In this document: positions 22,938 through 29,311 of the stretch, piece by piece
Numbering within the stretch: position 1 is the first letter of the stretch
How the letters are laid out: the number at the start of each line of letters is the position of its first letter
Source: a virus
Reading direction: 5' to 3' (one strand)
DNA length: 50,150 nucleotides
Virus record (IMG/VR): IMGVR_UViG_3300046524_000192
Span: 1 to 50,150 of that record
The notes under the pieces: model-generated
Told to the model about the DNA's origin: nothing
The model's database searches: none
Seen by the model: only the letters and a program-made list of their open reading frames with translations
Made by a program: the position numbers and the translations under genes

Positions 22938-23139
22938 TGGTGGACCCGTGCTGCGCTCGGCAGGCAGCGGGTGTTGAAACTTTGTCGCGGAGCGACTGGC
23001 TAGACTCGCCGAAGTCGTAGACGTTGAGCGGCACCCGAGGTCGCGATGTCGATCGGTAGTGGACGCACCACGTCGAATGCGGGCTCAAACCGTGGGGGTG
23101 CTCCGGCGGCGCGTTGCACCAGCTGCAGCGCTCAGCCAT
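22900..23139 (-). CDS. Small Cys/His-containing protein
   Basis: 79 aa from the ATG at 23139. MAERCSWCNAPPEHPHGLSP has a C-S-W-C pair with His residues; C-V-H and C-R-A-Q-H follow, so one zinc site is possible. The C-terminus is acidic Ser/Asp-rich. It overlaps the 56-aa gene by 8 nt. Confidence 0.5.
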   Translation of the reverse strand: MAERCSWCNAPPEHPHGLSPHSTWCVHYRSTSRPRVPLNVYDFGESSQSLRDKVSTPAACRAQHGSTNEDADAADLSSS

Positions 23140-23302
23140 GCTGGACCTCATTGCGATAGAGCCGCGCGACCTCGATGCGGTCCTTGAGGTTGGCGGTGGT
23201 CGAGAGGACGAAATCCAGCTCGTCGATGTCGGCAATGCCGAACCGTTCAAACACCGCGCGGACCGCCAGCGGCGTCGGTGTGTTCGACTCGCGCGCCGAC
23301 AT
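23132..23302 (-). CDS. 56-aa hypothetical protein
   Basis: MSARESNTPTPLAVRAVFER, then FGIADIDELDFVLSTTANLK and DRIEVARLYRNEVQHG; helical, soluble, acidic/basic mix. Its stop overlaps the next start by 8 nt and its ATG overlaps the upstream stop by one base. Unrecognised. Confidence 0.6.
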   Translation of the reverse strand: MSARESNTPTPLAVRAVFERFGIADIDELDFVLSTTANLKDRIEVARLYRNEVQHG

Positions 23303-23433
23303 CAGTCGTCGCTCCGCAGGATGTTGGCTCCGACGATCAGCACCGTGCCGATCAGGAGCGCGCCGCCGGTCAGCGCCACCAGTCTGATGGTGAGCGCGCC
23401 AAAGGCAGCGATAAATTCGAGGTCATGCAGCAC
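23302..23433 (-). CDS. 43-aa membrane peptide, first of the coupled minus run
   Basis: GTG at 23433 with ACGGAG five bases upstream. VLHDLEFIAAFGALTIRLVA leads into LTGGALLIGTVLIVGANILR, two short hydrophobic segments. A copy of the dispersed palindrome (23442-23459) directly precedes the ribosome-binding site. Confidence 0.55.
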   Translation of the reverse strand: MLHDLEFIAAFGALTIRLVALTGGALLIGTVLIVGANILRSDD

Positions 23434-23441
23434 GCTTGCTC

Positions 23442-23459
23442 CGTTTGCATTCGATCAAG
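23442..23459 (-). repeat. Dispersed palindromic element before the minus-strand run
   Basis: Coding strand reads CTTGATCGAATGCAAACG and runs straight into the GGAG of the 43-aa gene. Confidence 0.7.
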
Positions 23460-23585
23460 CCGTCGATCACGCCGAACTCCTATCGCGTTGCCGCAGGGAC
23501 GGGTCTGCGGTTAGGGGTTAGTGGGTCCGGGAACCGCCCAATGTCCCGGTTGATGGCCGGGCCGTGATCGTCGGGGCTGTTTTGA

Positions 23586-23601
23586 TTTGCACGAATGCTA
23601 A
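23586..23601. repeat. Dispersed palindromic element just downstream of a minus promoter
   Basis: Plus strand TTTGCACGAATGCTAA. It begins a few bases past the expected start of transcription of the promoter at 23612-23640, a position where a bound protein would block elongation or initiation. Confidence 0.6.
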
Positions 23602-23611
23602 TCTACAAAAA

Positions 23612-23640
23612 CAAATACAGGGGTGGGGCCGTTTTGTCAA
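23612..23640 (-). promoter_or_regulatory. Candidate sigma70-type promoter for the minus cluster
   Basis: On the minus strand TTGACA (23640-23635), a 17-bp spacer, then TATTTG (23617-23612). The -35 is perfect and the -10 weak (3 of 6). It faces the coupled small genes and the structural operon. Confidence 0.45.
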
Positions 23641-23853
23641 ATCCGGCCCAGCCCGCCGCCGGCCTGGGATCCAGATCAGGGCGAAGCCCTCGCCGGCCAT
23701 GGCGATCAGGATGATGATCGAGGTGGCCGTTTTGATCACGATCCTGATCAGGATGCCGGTCCGCAGCGCAGCGTCGCGCGTGCGTAAAGCATGGTAGTTC
23801 TCTATCTGGCAGTTCTATCTGGTAGTTAGGCGGCACCAGGTGCCTATGCGAAT

Positions 23854-23916
23854 GTCGTGACGTGCCGCTGCGGTGTCGTGAGGTGCCGCTGCCAGGTCGT
23901 GAGGTGCCGCTGCGAA
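23854..23916. repeat. Three 21-bp tandem repeats
   Basis: Units starting GTCGTGA at 23854, 23875 and 23896, each with core GTGCCGCTGC and 1-4 differences. Perfect period of 21 bp, two turns of helix, so a bound protein would see each unit on the same face. It borders the end of the 94-aa gene. Confidence 0.75.
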
Positions 23917-23917
23917 A

Positions 23918-24202
23918 TTACCTGTCGCGGGCCGGTTTTGAACGTCTCCAGACCGGATCTTTCGACCGCGCGTGATAGACCGGTTCCAGCGGGTGGAGCG
24001 CCTGCATCAGCCCGATCCTGGCGAAGTCAATTGGTCCACCATCAGCAGCCAGCAGCAGAGCCTCAGCGGCGGTCTGCCAGACAACCTTCGCCTGTTCTGC
24101 CTTGGGTAGCTTCAGGATGTAGGCCCGGGCATCGCTCAGCGTCCTCAGGGTGCCACCCTTCGGCAGCGGCACGGGTTCATGGAAGGACGCGGACCAGGAC
24201 AT
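23918..24202 (-). CDS. Rhizobial-type small hypothetical protein
   Basis: 94 aa from the ATG at 24202. MSWSASFHEPVPLPKGGTLR, then LSDARAYILKLPKAEQ and WQTAAEALLLAADGGPIDFA, RIGLMQALH. This W-S-A-S-F-x-E-P-V-P-L-P-K-G pattern is familiar from short Bradyrhizobium and relatives' chromosomal hypotheticals and suggests acquisition from, or exchange with, the host. No function is known. It is the most upstream gene of the minus half. Confidence 0.65.
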   Translation of the reverse strand: MSWSASFHEPVPLPKGGTLRTLSDARAYILKLPKAEQAKVVWQTAAEALLLAADGGPIDFARIGLMQALHPLEPVYHARSKDPVWRRSKPARDR

Positions 24203-24352
24203 GCGGCAACGATACCAGCCGGCCGTCACCCGCGCGAGTCTATCTCAGGGCGAAGCCCTCGCCGCTCCCGATGATCCGTAAACAGATCAAGATGGCACCT
24301 TATGATCCCCTTATGGATCATTTGGTCACCTGATGATGCCGCGCGCCGCACT

Positions 24353-24405
24353 CACCAGGCCACAGCCTGGTTTTCAGCACGACGAAACCAGGCTGTGACC
24401 TGGTG
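24353..24405. repeat. Long inverted repeat, 21-bp arms with 11-nt loop
   Basis: Arms 24353-24373 and 24385-24405 are complementary at 20 of 21 positions. The one mismatch is C-A on a plus-strand RNA but G-U on a minus-strand RNA, so a minus transcript would fold it completely. No U-tract follows on either strand. Confidence 0.85.
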
Positions 24406-24412
24406 CGATGAA

Positions 24413-24438
24413 CCTCCCGAACAGGAGGGGGTCTTTTA
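24413..24438 (+). terminator. Terminator-like hairpin
   Basis: CCTCC and GGAGG (5 bp, 24413-24417 and 24424-24428) with CGAACA loop, followed by GGGGTCTTTTATT. Short stem, so weak. Confidence 0.35.
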
Positions 24439-24449
24439 TTGCTGGGGTA

Positions 24450-24490
24450 CCCTTGAAGGCACATTAAGCCGGATAAGGTGCTTTCAAGGG
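24450..24490 (+). repeat. 13-bp hairpin in the divergent region
   Basis: CCCTTGAAGGCAC (24450-24462) pairs with GTGCTTTCAAGGG (24478-24490), with one G-U pair when transcribed on the plus strand (C-A on the other). Loop 15 nt. Confidence 0.7.
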
Positions 24491-24632
24491 CGCATTCGCG
24501 GGCCGCAACGAATGGCACACCACCACAGCCAGTCAGAGCTGCAGGATGGGAACGGTATCCCAGCACAGGCGGAAATGGCCTTTTAGGGATGGGAAATATG
24601 AGGATGGGGCCCCCCAAGGGGTGGTGGGGGTC

Positions 24633-24706
24633 TAGGAAAAAAAACTCGCTCACTCCTAGGACTGCAGTCTCATTTTCAAAAGGAGTATGTTCCTAGCGTC
24701 TAGGAA
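24633..24706. promoter_or_regulatory. CTAGG dyads and palindromes
   Basis: CTAGGA at about 24632, TCCTAGGA around 24655, GACTGCAGTC (24660-24669, perfect palindrome) and TTCCTAG-CGT-CTAGGAA (24690-24706). Clustered dyads of this kind look like operator or origin-protein sites. Confidence 0.5.
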
Positions 24707-24770
24707 TATGATCCAAGCTGATAGTTTTCCTACACTGTGGCAGGATGTCGCAGCTGCAAACTTTCTTGGC

Positions 24771-24811
24771 TTGGGACGTCGTTTGCATTGCTTCTAAAAT
24801 TCGAATGCAAA
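24771..24811 (+). promoter_or_regulatory. Candidate plus promoter overlapped by the dispersed palindrome
   Basis: TTGGGA (24771-24776), 18-bp spacer, TAAAAT (24795-24800). A wide copy of the element, TTTGCATT (24782-24789) and AATGCAAA (24804-24811), straddles the spacer, the -10 and the expected start. A protein bound there would repress the promoter. It would drive the structured RNA region and the plus genes. Confidence 0.45.
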
Positions 24812-24823
24812 GACTCACTCGCT

Positions 24824-24916
24824 ATGCTTCTAAGTCATTGATTTTGTTTGTATTTTCTTGTGCGACTGAGACTTACAAACTGTGTCTTTGATGCTTGTAA
24901 GCTATTGATTTTGTTG
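24824..24916. repeat. AT-rich direct repeat pair
   Basis: ATGCTTCTAAG...ATTGATTTTGTT at 24824-24849 and ATGCTTGTAAG...ATTGATTTTGTT at 24891-24916 agree at 22 of 26 positions, spaced 67 bp apart. The tract 24780-24965 is much more AT-rich than its surroundings, as in a duplex-unwinding element. Confidence 0.65.
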
Positions 24917-24965
24917 AGTTTTATTTTCATGTTTTCAACCGTGGTTTAACTGTTATTGTTTGTTT

Positions 24966-25836
24966 GTGAGCAACGCGGTTGTGTTGCTCGCGGGCAGGAC
25001 AAGGCCCGGGCAGACAAGGCCCTTCTTGTTCCCCTCTTTCCAAGAGGGTTGGAGCTAGACAAAGGAGACTGATTTTCACGGGGTTGCTACCCTAGTACCT
25101 GTAGCGATAGCCCTGCATTCTAGGCCCTTCGTGGCGTTGCCGTATGGCAGATTGCAGAGTGTGTAGTGAGGGAACGGACATAGGCAACCATGGCGCAACG
25201 TAGCACCCTAAGGCGGGATTGCCCTTGCATCATGGTTCGCGAGCCCCGGCCTTGAATGGCCAGTGATATCAGCGGATTTTGTACCGGCTATTGGACTAGG
25301 CCGACGACGAGTCGGAAAAATAGCATCGGAGAGCCCTATTCAGTTAGGTATACCGTTGCCTGCTAGTATCGGAAATTATGGCTGCAACCTTGTACGGGTT
25401 TAAGCTTTGCGGTGGATAAGGCCCCTTTGGGCGTTGTCGGACGACTATCAATTGCAAAGCTTTCACTTCCAAGCTTCTACAGCGCGCCTTCACTCAGTGT
25501 TGGCTAGGCCTCTGCAGTCATGGTTTACCGGCTTCTGGACCCTCTCCCTATACGGCAATGGCATGCTTTGGGACGGCCAGAAGCGGCGGGCATAACCTTG
25601 CGACCATAGCGCTAGGCACTAGCCGGATAGGCGCGACGCGCAACCTTTGCAGCGTTTCCAGTCCGGCCGAATTGCGAGTAGCAAACTAGGCGCGATCGTT
25701 ACCCCGCCTGACAAAACCCCCATCCAAACCACGACGAGTCCGAGTGTCATCTCAACCGGCGCTCGGACTCTGTCTGGTGTTTGCTTATCCGGCAAGCATC
25801 TCAAGGGTGCTTACCCGATAGGCGCAACGTCTATCG
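24966..25836 (+). ncRNA. Candidate large structured non-coding RNA (about 870 nt)
   Basis: No ORF with coding character. Strong helices in order: 24966-24974 with 24983-24991; 25032-25038 with 25042-25048; 25086-25090 with 25101-25105; 25186-25192 with 25231-25237; 25284-25292 with 25319-25329 enclosing 25301-25305 with 25311-25315; 25402-25410 with 25454-25462 (9 bp) enclosing 25415-25418 with 25446-25449 and two hairpins (25421-25432, 25433-25445); 25531-25538 with 25577-25584; 25611-25623; 25631-25641; 25688-25692 with 25705-25709; 25728-25744 with 25762-25778 (16 bp, two bulges); 25794-25798 with 25808-25812; 25816-25821 with 25831-25836. G-U pairs in the first and in the 25433-25445 helix favour the plus strand. 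It could be a free ornate RNA or the leader of the gene at 25870. Confidence 0.55.
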
Positions 25837-25869
25837 CATTCGTCCCCCATGTCAAACAGGAGTCCAACT

Positions 25870-26529
25870 ATGTCGAAGACCACTGCCGTTAAGGAAGCCA
25901 AGGCCGCAACCTTCACTCTCATTACCGGCACTGCCGATATTGAGAAGGCCCTCGCGTCGATCAAGACTCGAGGTGCGGCCCTGCAACAGGACATTCACAA
26001 GGCCGGGTGCTCCGTGCTGGCGCATGTCGGCAAGCACAAGGATATCCGCCTCGTCACCAAACTGCTGGACGCCATGCCCGACATGGCCCGCAAGAATGCC
26101 ATCAAGGCATGGTTCGAGTCGTTCGGTCCGGTCATCTTCGCGGAAGATGGCAAGATCGCCTATCACCCCGCCACCTCTCTGCGCCTTGGCGACGCCATGG
26201 CCATGCCGTTCTGGCGCTTCAAGCCTGAGCAGGCCTACGTCCCGATGAACGTCGGGCAGGCGCTGGACCAGCTCATCAAGAAGCTGGAAAAGGACCACAA
26301 GGAGACCGGCAACAGCCATCTGGCGATCGTCGCTGGCCTCTCCAAGCTGCGCGAGCAGTGCCCGGAAGAGGGTGACGTCCGCGCTGCCGCCAATGCCAAG
26401 GTCGCAGCAGCCGTGACCGCTGCCCCCGCGCCCAAGGCCACCCGCAAGGCCAAGGACGCCACCACTGCGCCCGTCGCCGACGTCGTCGCAACCGACGCCA
26501 CCACTGCGCCGGAAGCGATCGCCGCCTAA
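25870..26529 (+). CDS. Conserved phage early-type protein, unknown function
   Basis: 219 aa from the ATG at 25870 with AGGAG seven bases upstream; an earlier frame start was not used. HKAGCSVLAHVGKHKDIRLV (about 41-60), then DAMPDMARKNAIKAWFESFG and FWRFKPEQAYVPM, form a pattern I associate with a protein common in podo- and siphophage early or replication-adjacent regions. The C-terminal 45 residues are Ala/Thr/Lys-rich and low complexity. It is the first plus-strand gene after the structured region, so it may be its regulated target. Confidence 0.65.
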   Translation: MSKTTAVKEAKAATFTLITGTADIEKALASIKTRGAALQQDIHKAGCSVLAHVGKHKDIRLVTKLLDAMPDMARKNAIKAWFESFGPVIFAEDGKIAYHPATSLRLGDAMAMPFWRFKPEQAYVPMNVGQALDQLIKKLEKDHKETGNSHLAIVAGLSKLREQCPEEGDVRAAANAKVAAAVTAAPAPKATRKAKDATTAPVADVVATDATTAPEAIAA

Positions 26530-26625
26530 TCCACCCCGTAACCCGCCCTACCCCTCGCGGTTTGCGCCCTGTGCCGGATCTCCCCCGTCCCCGGCACAGT
26601 GGCAAGCCACGCTAGAGGTCCGCCT

Positions 26626-26865
26626 ATGCCCCACCTGTCGAAACGCAAGGTGGGCGGCATCTGGTTCATCCGGGTGTTCCGCCTGCGCTTGTCCGTCTGC
26701 CTCGCATCCCCCGCCCGGAGTCCGTCCCATGCCGATGCCCCTCGCCGTAAATCTGCAGCTGCACCACGACGGATCGTGGACGACCTTCCGCGACGCCAAA
26801 GGCAAGCCCGTCGTCTACCCGCTGACACGCGCCACCCTGAAGGCTGGTCTCACGCAGACGTGTAA
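26626..26865 (+). CDS. Short phage protein K-V-G-G-I-x-F-I-R-V type, overlapping frame
   Basis: 79 aa from the ATG at 26626 with AGAGGT upstream. N-terminus MPHLSKRKVGGIWFIRVFRL matches small alpha-phage proteins (about 35-45 aa). Here no stop follows and the frame overlaps the next gene by 137 nt, so the C-terminal half is probably not conserved or a stop has been lost. Low to moderate certainty. Confidence 0.4.
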   Translation: MPHLSKRKVGGIWFIRVFRLRLSVCLASPARSPSHADAPRRKSAAAPRRIVDDLPRRQRQARRLPADTRHPEGWSHADV

Positions 26866-27082
26866 CTGGCGGCTGGTCTACGTCACCGATGGTGCAACCG
26901 CCGTCACGAAGCTGTCCGCCGAGGCCATGCTGCACATCGGCATCCCCGCCACCCGCGACAAGCCTGCGCGCCCCGTGCGCCCCGTCATTCGCAAGCCCTC
27001 CGTTGGCCTCCTCGCCCGCGTCGGCAAGGTCGACCGATCCGCCCACGTCCAGAGCTGGTTCAGCAAGGTCGTACGAGCCTAA
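26729..27082 (+). CDS. Hypothetical protein, 117 aa
   Basis: ATG at 26729 after GGAG. MPMPLAVNLQLHHDGSWTTF begins a beta-rich domain (GKPVVYPLTRATLK, CNWRLVYVTDGATAV); a basic linker with KPARPVRPVIRKPSVG precedes the C-terminus. No family recognised. Lies in a run of small early-type genes. Confidence 0.55.
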   Translation: MPMPLAVNLQLHHDGSWTTFRDAKGKPVVYPLTRATLKAGLTQTCNWRLVYVTDGATAVTKLSAEAMLHIGIPATRDKPARPVRPVIRKPSVGLLARVGKVDRSAHVQSWFSKVVRA

Positions 27083-27201
27083 CCCCATCCCCTCACGGTG
27101 AAGCGCCTGCCTTGCATCACACGGGATGCCGCACATGCGGGCACCGTGAGGGTACCCATCCCGCCAACAGCATCGACTCTCCCAACGCCACAGGTGCGCC
27201 C

Positions 27202-27441
27202 ATGATGACCCAGACCGAAGCCCGCCAACGTCTCAACGTCCACCGCATGACGCTGCGCCGTACCGCGGCCGGAGACTACCGGGTCGCCTTCGCGGATCGG
27301 TCCGACAACGAGGCCTCCGCCTACTACACCGACGACCTCGACGACGCCGTCCTAACCGGCGCCCTGATGCGCAATCCCCGCCCGAAATCCGTCCTCCAAC
27401 CCGATCGAATGCAAACGAAAGCCAACCATGTCCAATCGTGA
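27202..27441 (+). CDS. Hypothetical protein, 79 aa
   Basis: ATG at 27202 (ATGATG), AGGTG in front. MMTQTEARQRLNVHRMTLRR has a possible HTH-like helix start (ARQRLNVHRMTL), then YRVAFADRSDNEASAYYTDD and DLDDAVLTGALM. The gene ends 14 nt inside the next small gene and carries a motif copy in its last codons. Could be a small DNA-binding protein. Confidence 0.55.
   Translation: MMTQTEARQRLNVHRMTLRRTAAGDYRVAFADRSDNEASAYYTDDLDDAVLTGALMRNPRPKSVLQPDRMQTKANHVQS
27403..27417 (+). repeat. Dispersed element inside the end of the 79-aa gene
   Basis: GATCGAATGCAAACG, ten bases before the ATG of the 39-aa gene. This copy lies in coding sequence, one of few that do. Confidence 0.55.
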
Positions 27442-27547
27442 GTTCCTGTCCACCCTCTGGCGCGCCGTCCCCCTCGACATGCGCATCGCCTTCCCCTTGG
27501 CCTTCGCCGGCACCTTCGTGGTGCTGTGCCTCGCCACCCTGAACTGA
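27428..27547 (+). CDS. 39-aa membrane peptide
   Basis: MSNREFLSTLWRAVPLDMRI, then AFPLAFAGTFVVLCLATLN. One membrane segment; start overlaps the previous gene. Preceded by the motif copy, so it may be separately expressed. Confidence 0.5.
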   Translation: MSNREFLSTLWRAVPLDMRIAFPLAFAGTFVVLCLATLN

Positions 27548-27557
27548 GGGCCAGGCC

Positions 27558-27713
27558 ATGGGCATCCACATCGAGACCTTCCGCGACCCCGGCATCGCCT
27601 ACCGCTTCGCCCGCCGCCTTGAGAAGATGGGCCTGCACCCCCTTGTCCTCGACGGCTCGCCCGACAAGTATGGCCGCATCACCCATGACGTAATATGGAC
27701 CGGCGTCCGATGA
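27558..27713 (+). CDS. 51-aa hypothetical protein
   Basis: MGIHIETFRDPGIAYRFARR, then LEKMGLHPLVLDGSPDKYGR and ITHDVIWTGVR. Alpha/beta, soluble. Overlaps the next start by ATGA. Unrecognised. Confidence 0.5.
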   Translation: MGIHIETFRDPGIAYRFARRLEKMGLHPLVLDGSPDKYGRITHDVIWTGVR

Positions 27714-27946
27714 CCGATATCGAACCGCTCATACGATTGGCCAGCGCGACAGCCCTGGCCTTCACCCGCCACGAACGATCCTACGACGTCATCACGGCCA
27801 TGACCGGCATCCAGCGAATCCGGTCAACGCACAAGCGCATGTTTTACTACGAGCGGCTCTGTCGCGACGTCGATTTCATGCTCGATACGCCCGAAATGCA
27901 ACTGCGAGTTGGTACAAACCCCGTGTCTAGGGCCACTCGACGCTGA
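27710..27946 (+). CDS. 78-aa hypothetical protein
   Basis: ATG at 27710 (ATGA overlap with upstream stop). MTDIEPLIRLASATALAFTR, then HERSYDVITAMTGIQ and a basic region KRMFYYERLCRDVDF. Helical, no motif. It closes this small operon. Confidence 0.5.
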   Translation: MTDIEPLIRLASATALAFTRHERSYDVITAMTGIQRIRSTHKRMFYYERLCRDVDFMLDTPEMQLRVGTNPVSRATRR

Positions 27947-28542
27947 AATTGCGCGTAAAACGTGCATAAATGGTGTGATTTGGGGGATTTCACCCCATTT
28001 CAGGGTGATCTGAGCCCGAAATTCGAATTGCGCTTTTAAGGAGAGCGAAAGGAGCGTTGGACAGCCCCTGTGGTGTTCTTCGTGTTCTCGCTTGGTTTAG
28101 GCCCTGTATGGCCCGCAAACGTGGCTCTCAGTGCGTCCAGCTGCGGGTGACACCAAACCATCTCCAGCTCTCTACCGGCTATGTCTCCCTCTCCTGTGAT
28201 CCCTCTGTTGTCTGCTAGGGCTTGAGGGTGTGCTTGTTCGGCGGCCCACGAAATTTGGGCCCGTCTCTGTCCTGAATTTGTATGCAGATTTCGGACAATT
28301 ACTGTCCCCTGTTGCCGATCTTTCTTCCCCTTGGGAAGCGGCAATCGTTCCGGCGGCCCGCGATGGGCGAACGCCCCGAAACCCTTACACAGCAGCGCTT
28401 TGAGCGCTCCGGTATCCGGCAATGGAAGCGGCAATCTGCCTGCGTCCCGGGTGCCGTCTGACCCTCATTCTGCCGATCCACCCTGCCGATCTTTCGGCAT
28501 TGGGTCCGGCTCGGTTTCAACCCCGCAATGGAGCTGAACGCG
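27947..28542. other. Intergenic stretch of about 600 bp without a clear gene
   Basis: Frames on both strands are short and lack coding character; a TTG-start frame of 53 codons at 28055 after AAAGGAG and an antisense frame at 28036-28434 were not accepted. GGGGGATTTCACCCC and two GAAGCGGCAATC copies (near 28334 and 28426) are present. A degenerate motif half (ATTCGAATTGCG) is at about 28020-28033. Confidence 0.5.
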
Positions 28543-28719
28543 ATGCTTGACCACCTCTCCCTGCTTACCCGTGAGTGCGCCAATCGGTGTCCTCGGTCCC
28601 CTAATCAGGTGGCTGCCTTGATGGCAGCTCGCACGATCCTGGGCGGTGTCGGTATCCCGGCTGAGCGGGTCCGGCAGGCGATTGTTGACCTCGAAGCGGC
28701 CTTCAATCTGGCGGTCTGA
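28543..28719 (+). CDS. 58-aa hypothetical protein
   Basis: ATG at 28543, GGAG eight bases upstream; an ATG at 28528 is less likely. MLDHLSLLTRECANRCPRSP, then helix QVAALMAARTILGGVGIPAE and VRQAIVDLEAAFNL. Looks like a compact helical protein; not recognised. Confidence 0.45.
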   Translation: MLDHLSLLTRECANRCPRSPNQVAALMAARTILGGVGIPAERVRQAIVDLEAAFNLAV

Positions 28720-28744
28720 AAATCCCCAATCGGGAATTATTCGA

Positions 28745-28763
28745 GCCCCTTCGGGCATTTATT
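28745..28763 (+). terminator. Terminator-like hairpin after the 58-aa gene
   Basis: GCCC-CTTC-GGGC with ATTTATT after it, 26 bases downstream of the stop; a second CGGGATTTATTTCCG hairpin follows. Confidence 0.5.
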
Positions 28764-28887
28764 CGGGATTTATTTCCGAATTATTCGGCGGACCGATCGC
28801 GCCCGCCGTAGGTATCCCAGAACCGCTGATCAGGCCGTTCCGAGGCTGTCAATGTCTCATGAAAATGCGGCGCTGTGATGACGAATT

Positions 28888-28919
28888 TGCTTGCATTGGC
28901 ATTCGATCTAATGCAAATG
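28888..28919 (+). repeat. Dispersed element, double copy
   Basis: TTGCATTGGCATTCGATC continues into TAATGCAAATGA, with arms GCATT/AATGC around CGATCT. A half copy, GCGAATGCAAAAGG, lies at 28927-28940, next to the AAGGA of the DUF6197-like gene. Confidence 0.6.
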
Positions 28920-28948
28920 ACACCCGCGAATGCAAAAGGACGCCCGCG

Positions 28949-29311
28949 ATGACCGACCACAAACAGCTGATCCTGAAAGCCCTCGACACCATCCGCTCAC
29001 TGGTCGCCGATCCCGCAACGTGGACCACGGGCACGATGGCCCGTGACGCGCAAGGGAAGAGCGTTGAGCCTCACAATCCATCCGCCGTCTGCTTCTGCAC
29101 GTTCGGCGCCGTCCACAAGGCATCGCCGCGCCACCTGCGCACCGCCATCTGGTGCAAGATGGGCGAGGTGTCCTCCCGCCTGTATGGCTGCTCCAGCGTC
29201 ATCGACGTCAATGACGGCCTCTTCCCCATCGCCGATGTCGAGCCGCGCCTCGCCGCGCTGGCCGTGATCGACGGCACCATCGCGGAAGCGAACGCCGCGG
29301 AGTGTCTGTGA
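28949..29311 (+). CDS. DUF6197-like protein
   Basis: 120 aa from the ATG at 28949 with AGGA upstream. LILKALDTIRSLVADPATWT, then ARDAQGKSVEPHNPSAVCFC, TFGAVHKAS; W-x-x-G-x-x-A-x-D-x-x-G and A-x-x-F-C-x-x-G-A are the DUF6197 signatures. The same domain occurs in bacterial and phage genomes with unknown role. It overlaps the next gene by one base. Confidence 0.75.
   Translation: MTDHKQLILKALDTIRSLVADPATWTTGTMARDAQGKSVEPHNPSAVCFCTFGAVHKASPRHLRTAIWCKMGEVSSRLYGCSSVIDVNDGLFPIADVEPRLAALAVIDGTIAEANAAECL

Larger units (their letters stand above)
23434..23917. other. Gene-free stretch with promoter, motif and repeats
   Basis: No convincing gene. It holds a CCGGGA/TCCCGG hairpin (23527-23549), a motif copy (23586-23601), a minus promoter (23612-23640), repeated GGTAGTT/TCTATCTGG units (about 23791-23827), a GGCAC-CAG-GTGCC hairpin (23832-23844) and a 21-bp tandem repeat (23854-23916). 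Confidence 0.6.
24203..24965. other. Divergent intergenic region, left part
   Basis: No gene. Contains a repeat of TCAGGGCGAAGCCCTCGCCG (24245-24264, also at 23676-23695), the long palindrome at 24353-24405, a terminator-like hairpin, a 13-bp hairpin, CTAGG dyads and an AT-rich tract. It separates the divergent halves and is a likely site for promoters and possibly a replication origin. Confidence 0.6.

Noticed and set aside
23518-23739. 73-codon minus frame with a hydrophobic start
   Set aside because: It crosses the promoter-like sequence and a motif copy, its C-terminal half has no protein character, and no SD precedes it.
23854-23916. CRISPR array
   Set aside because: Units are contiguous 21-mers with no spacers and no cas genes nearby.
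24353-24405. Telomere resolution site (protelomerase target)
   Set aside because: Arms are interrupted by an 11-nt loop and no protelomerase gene is in the window.
24203-25869. attP site or integration module
   Set aside because: No integrase, excisionase or tRNA-end identity segment seen in the window.
28036-28434. 132-codon minus frame in the 27947-28542 gap
   Set aside because: Low-complexity, Pro/Arg-rich translation, no SD, opposite to surrounding transcription.
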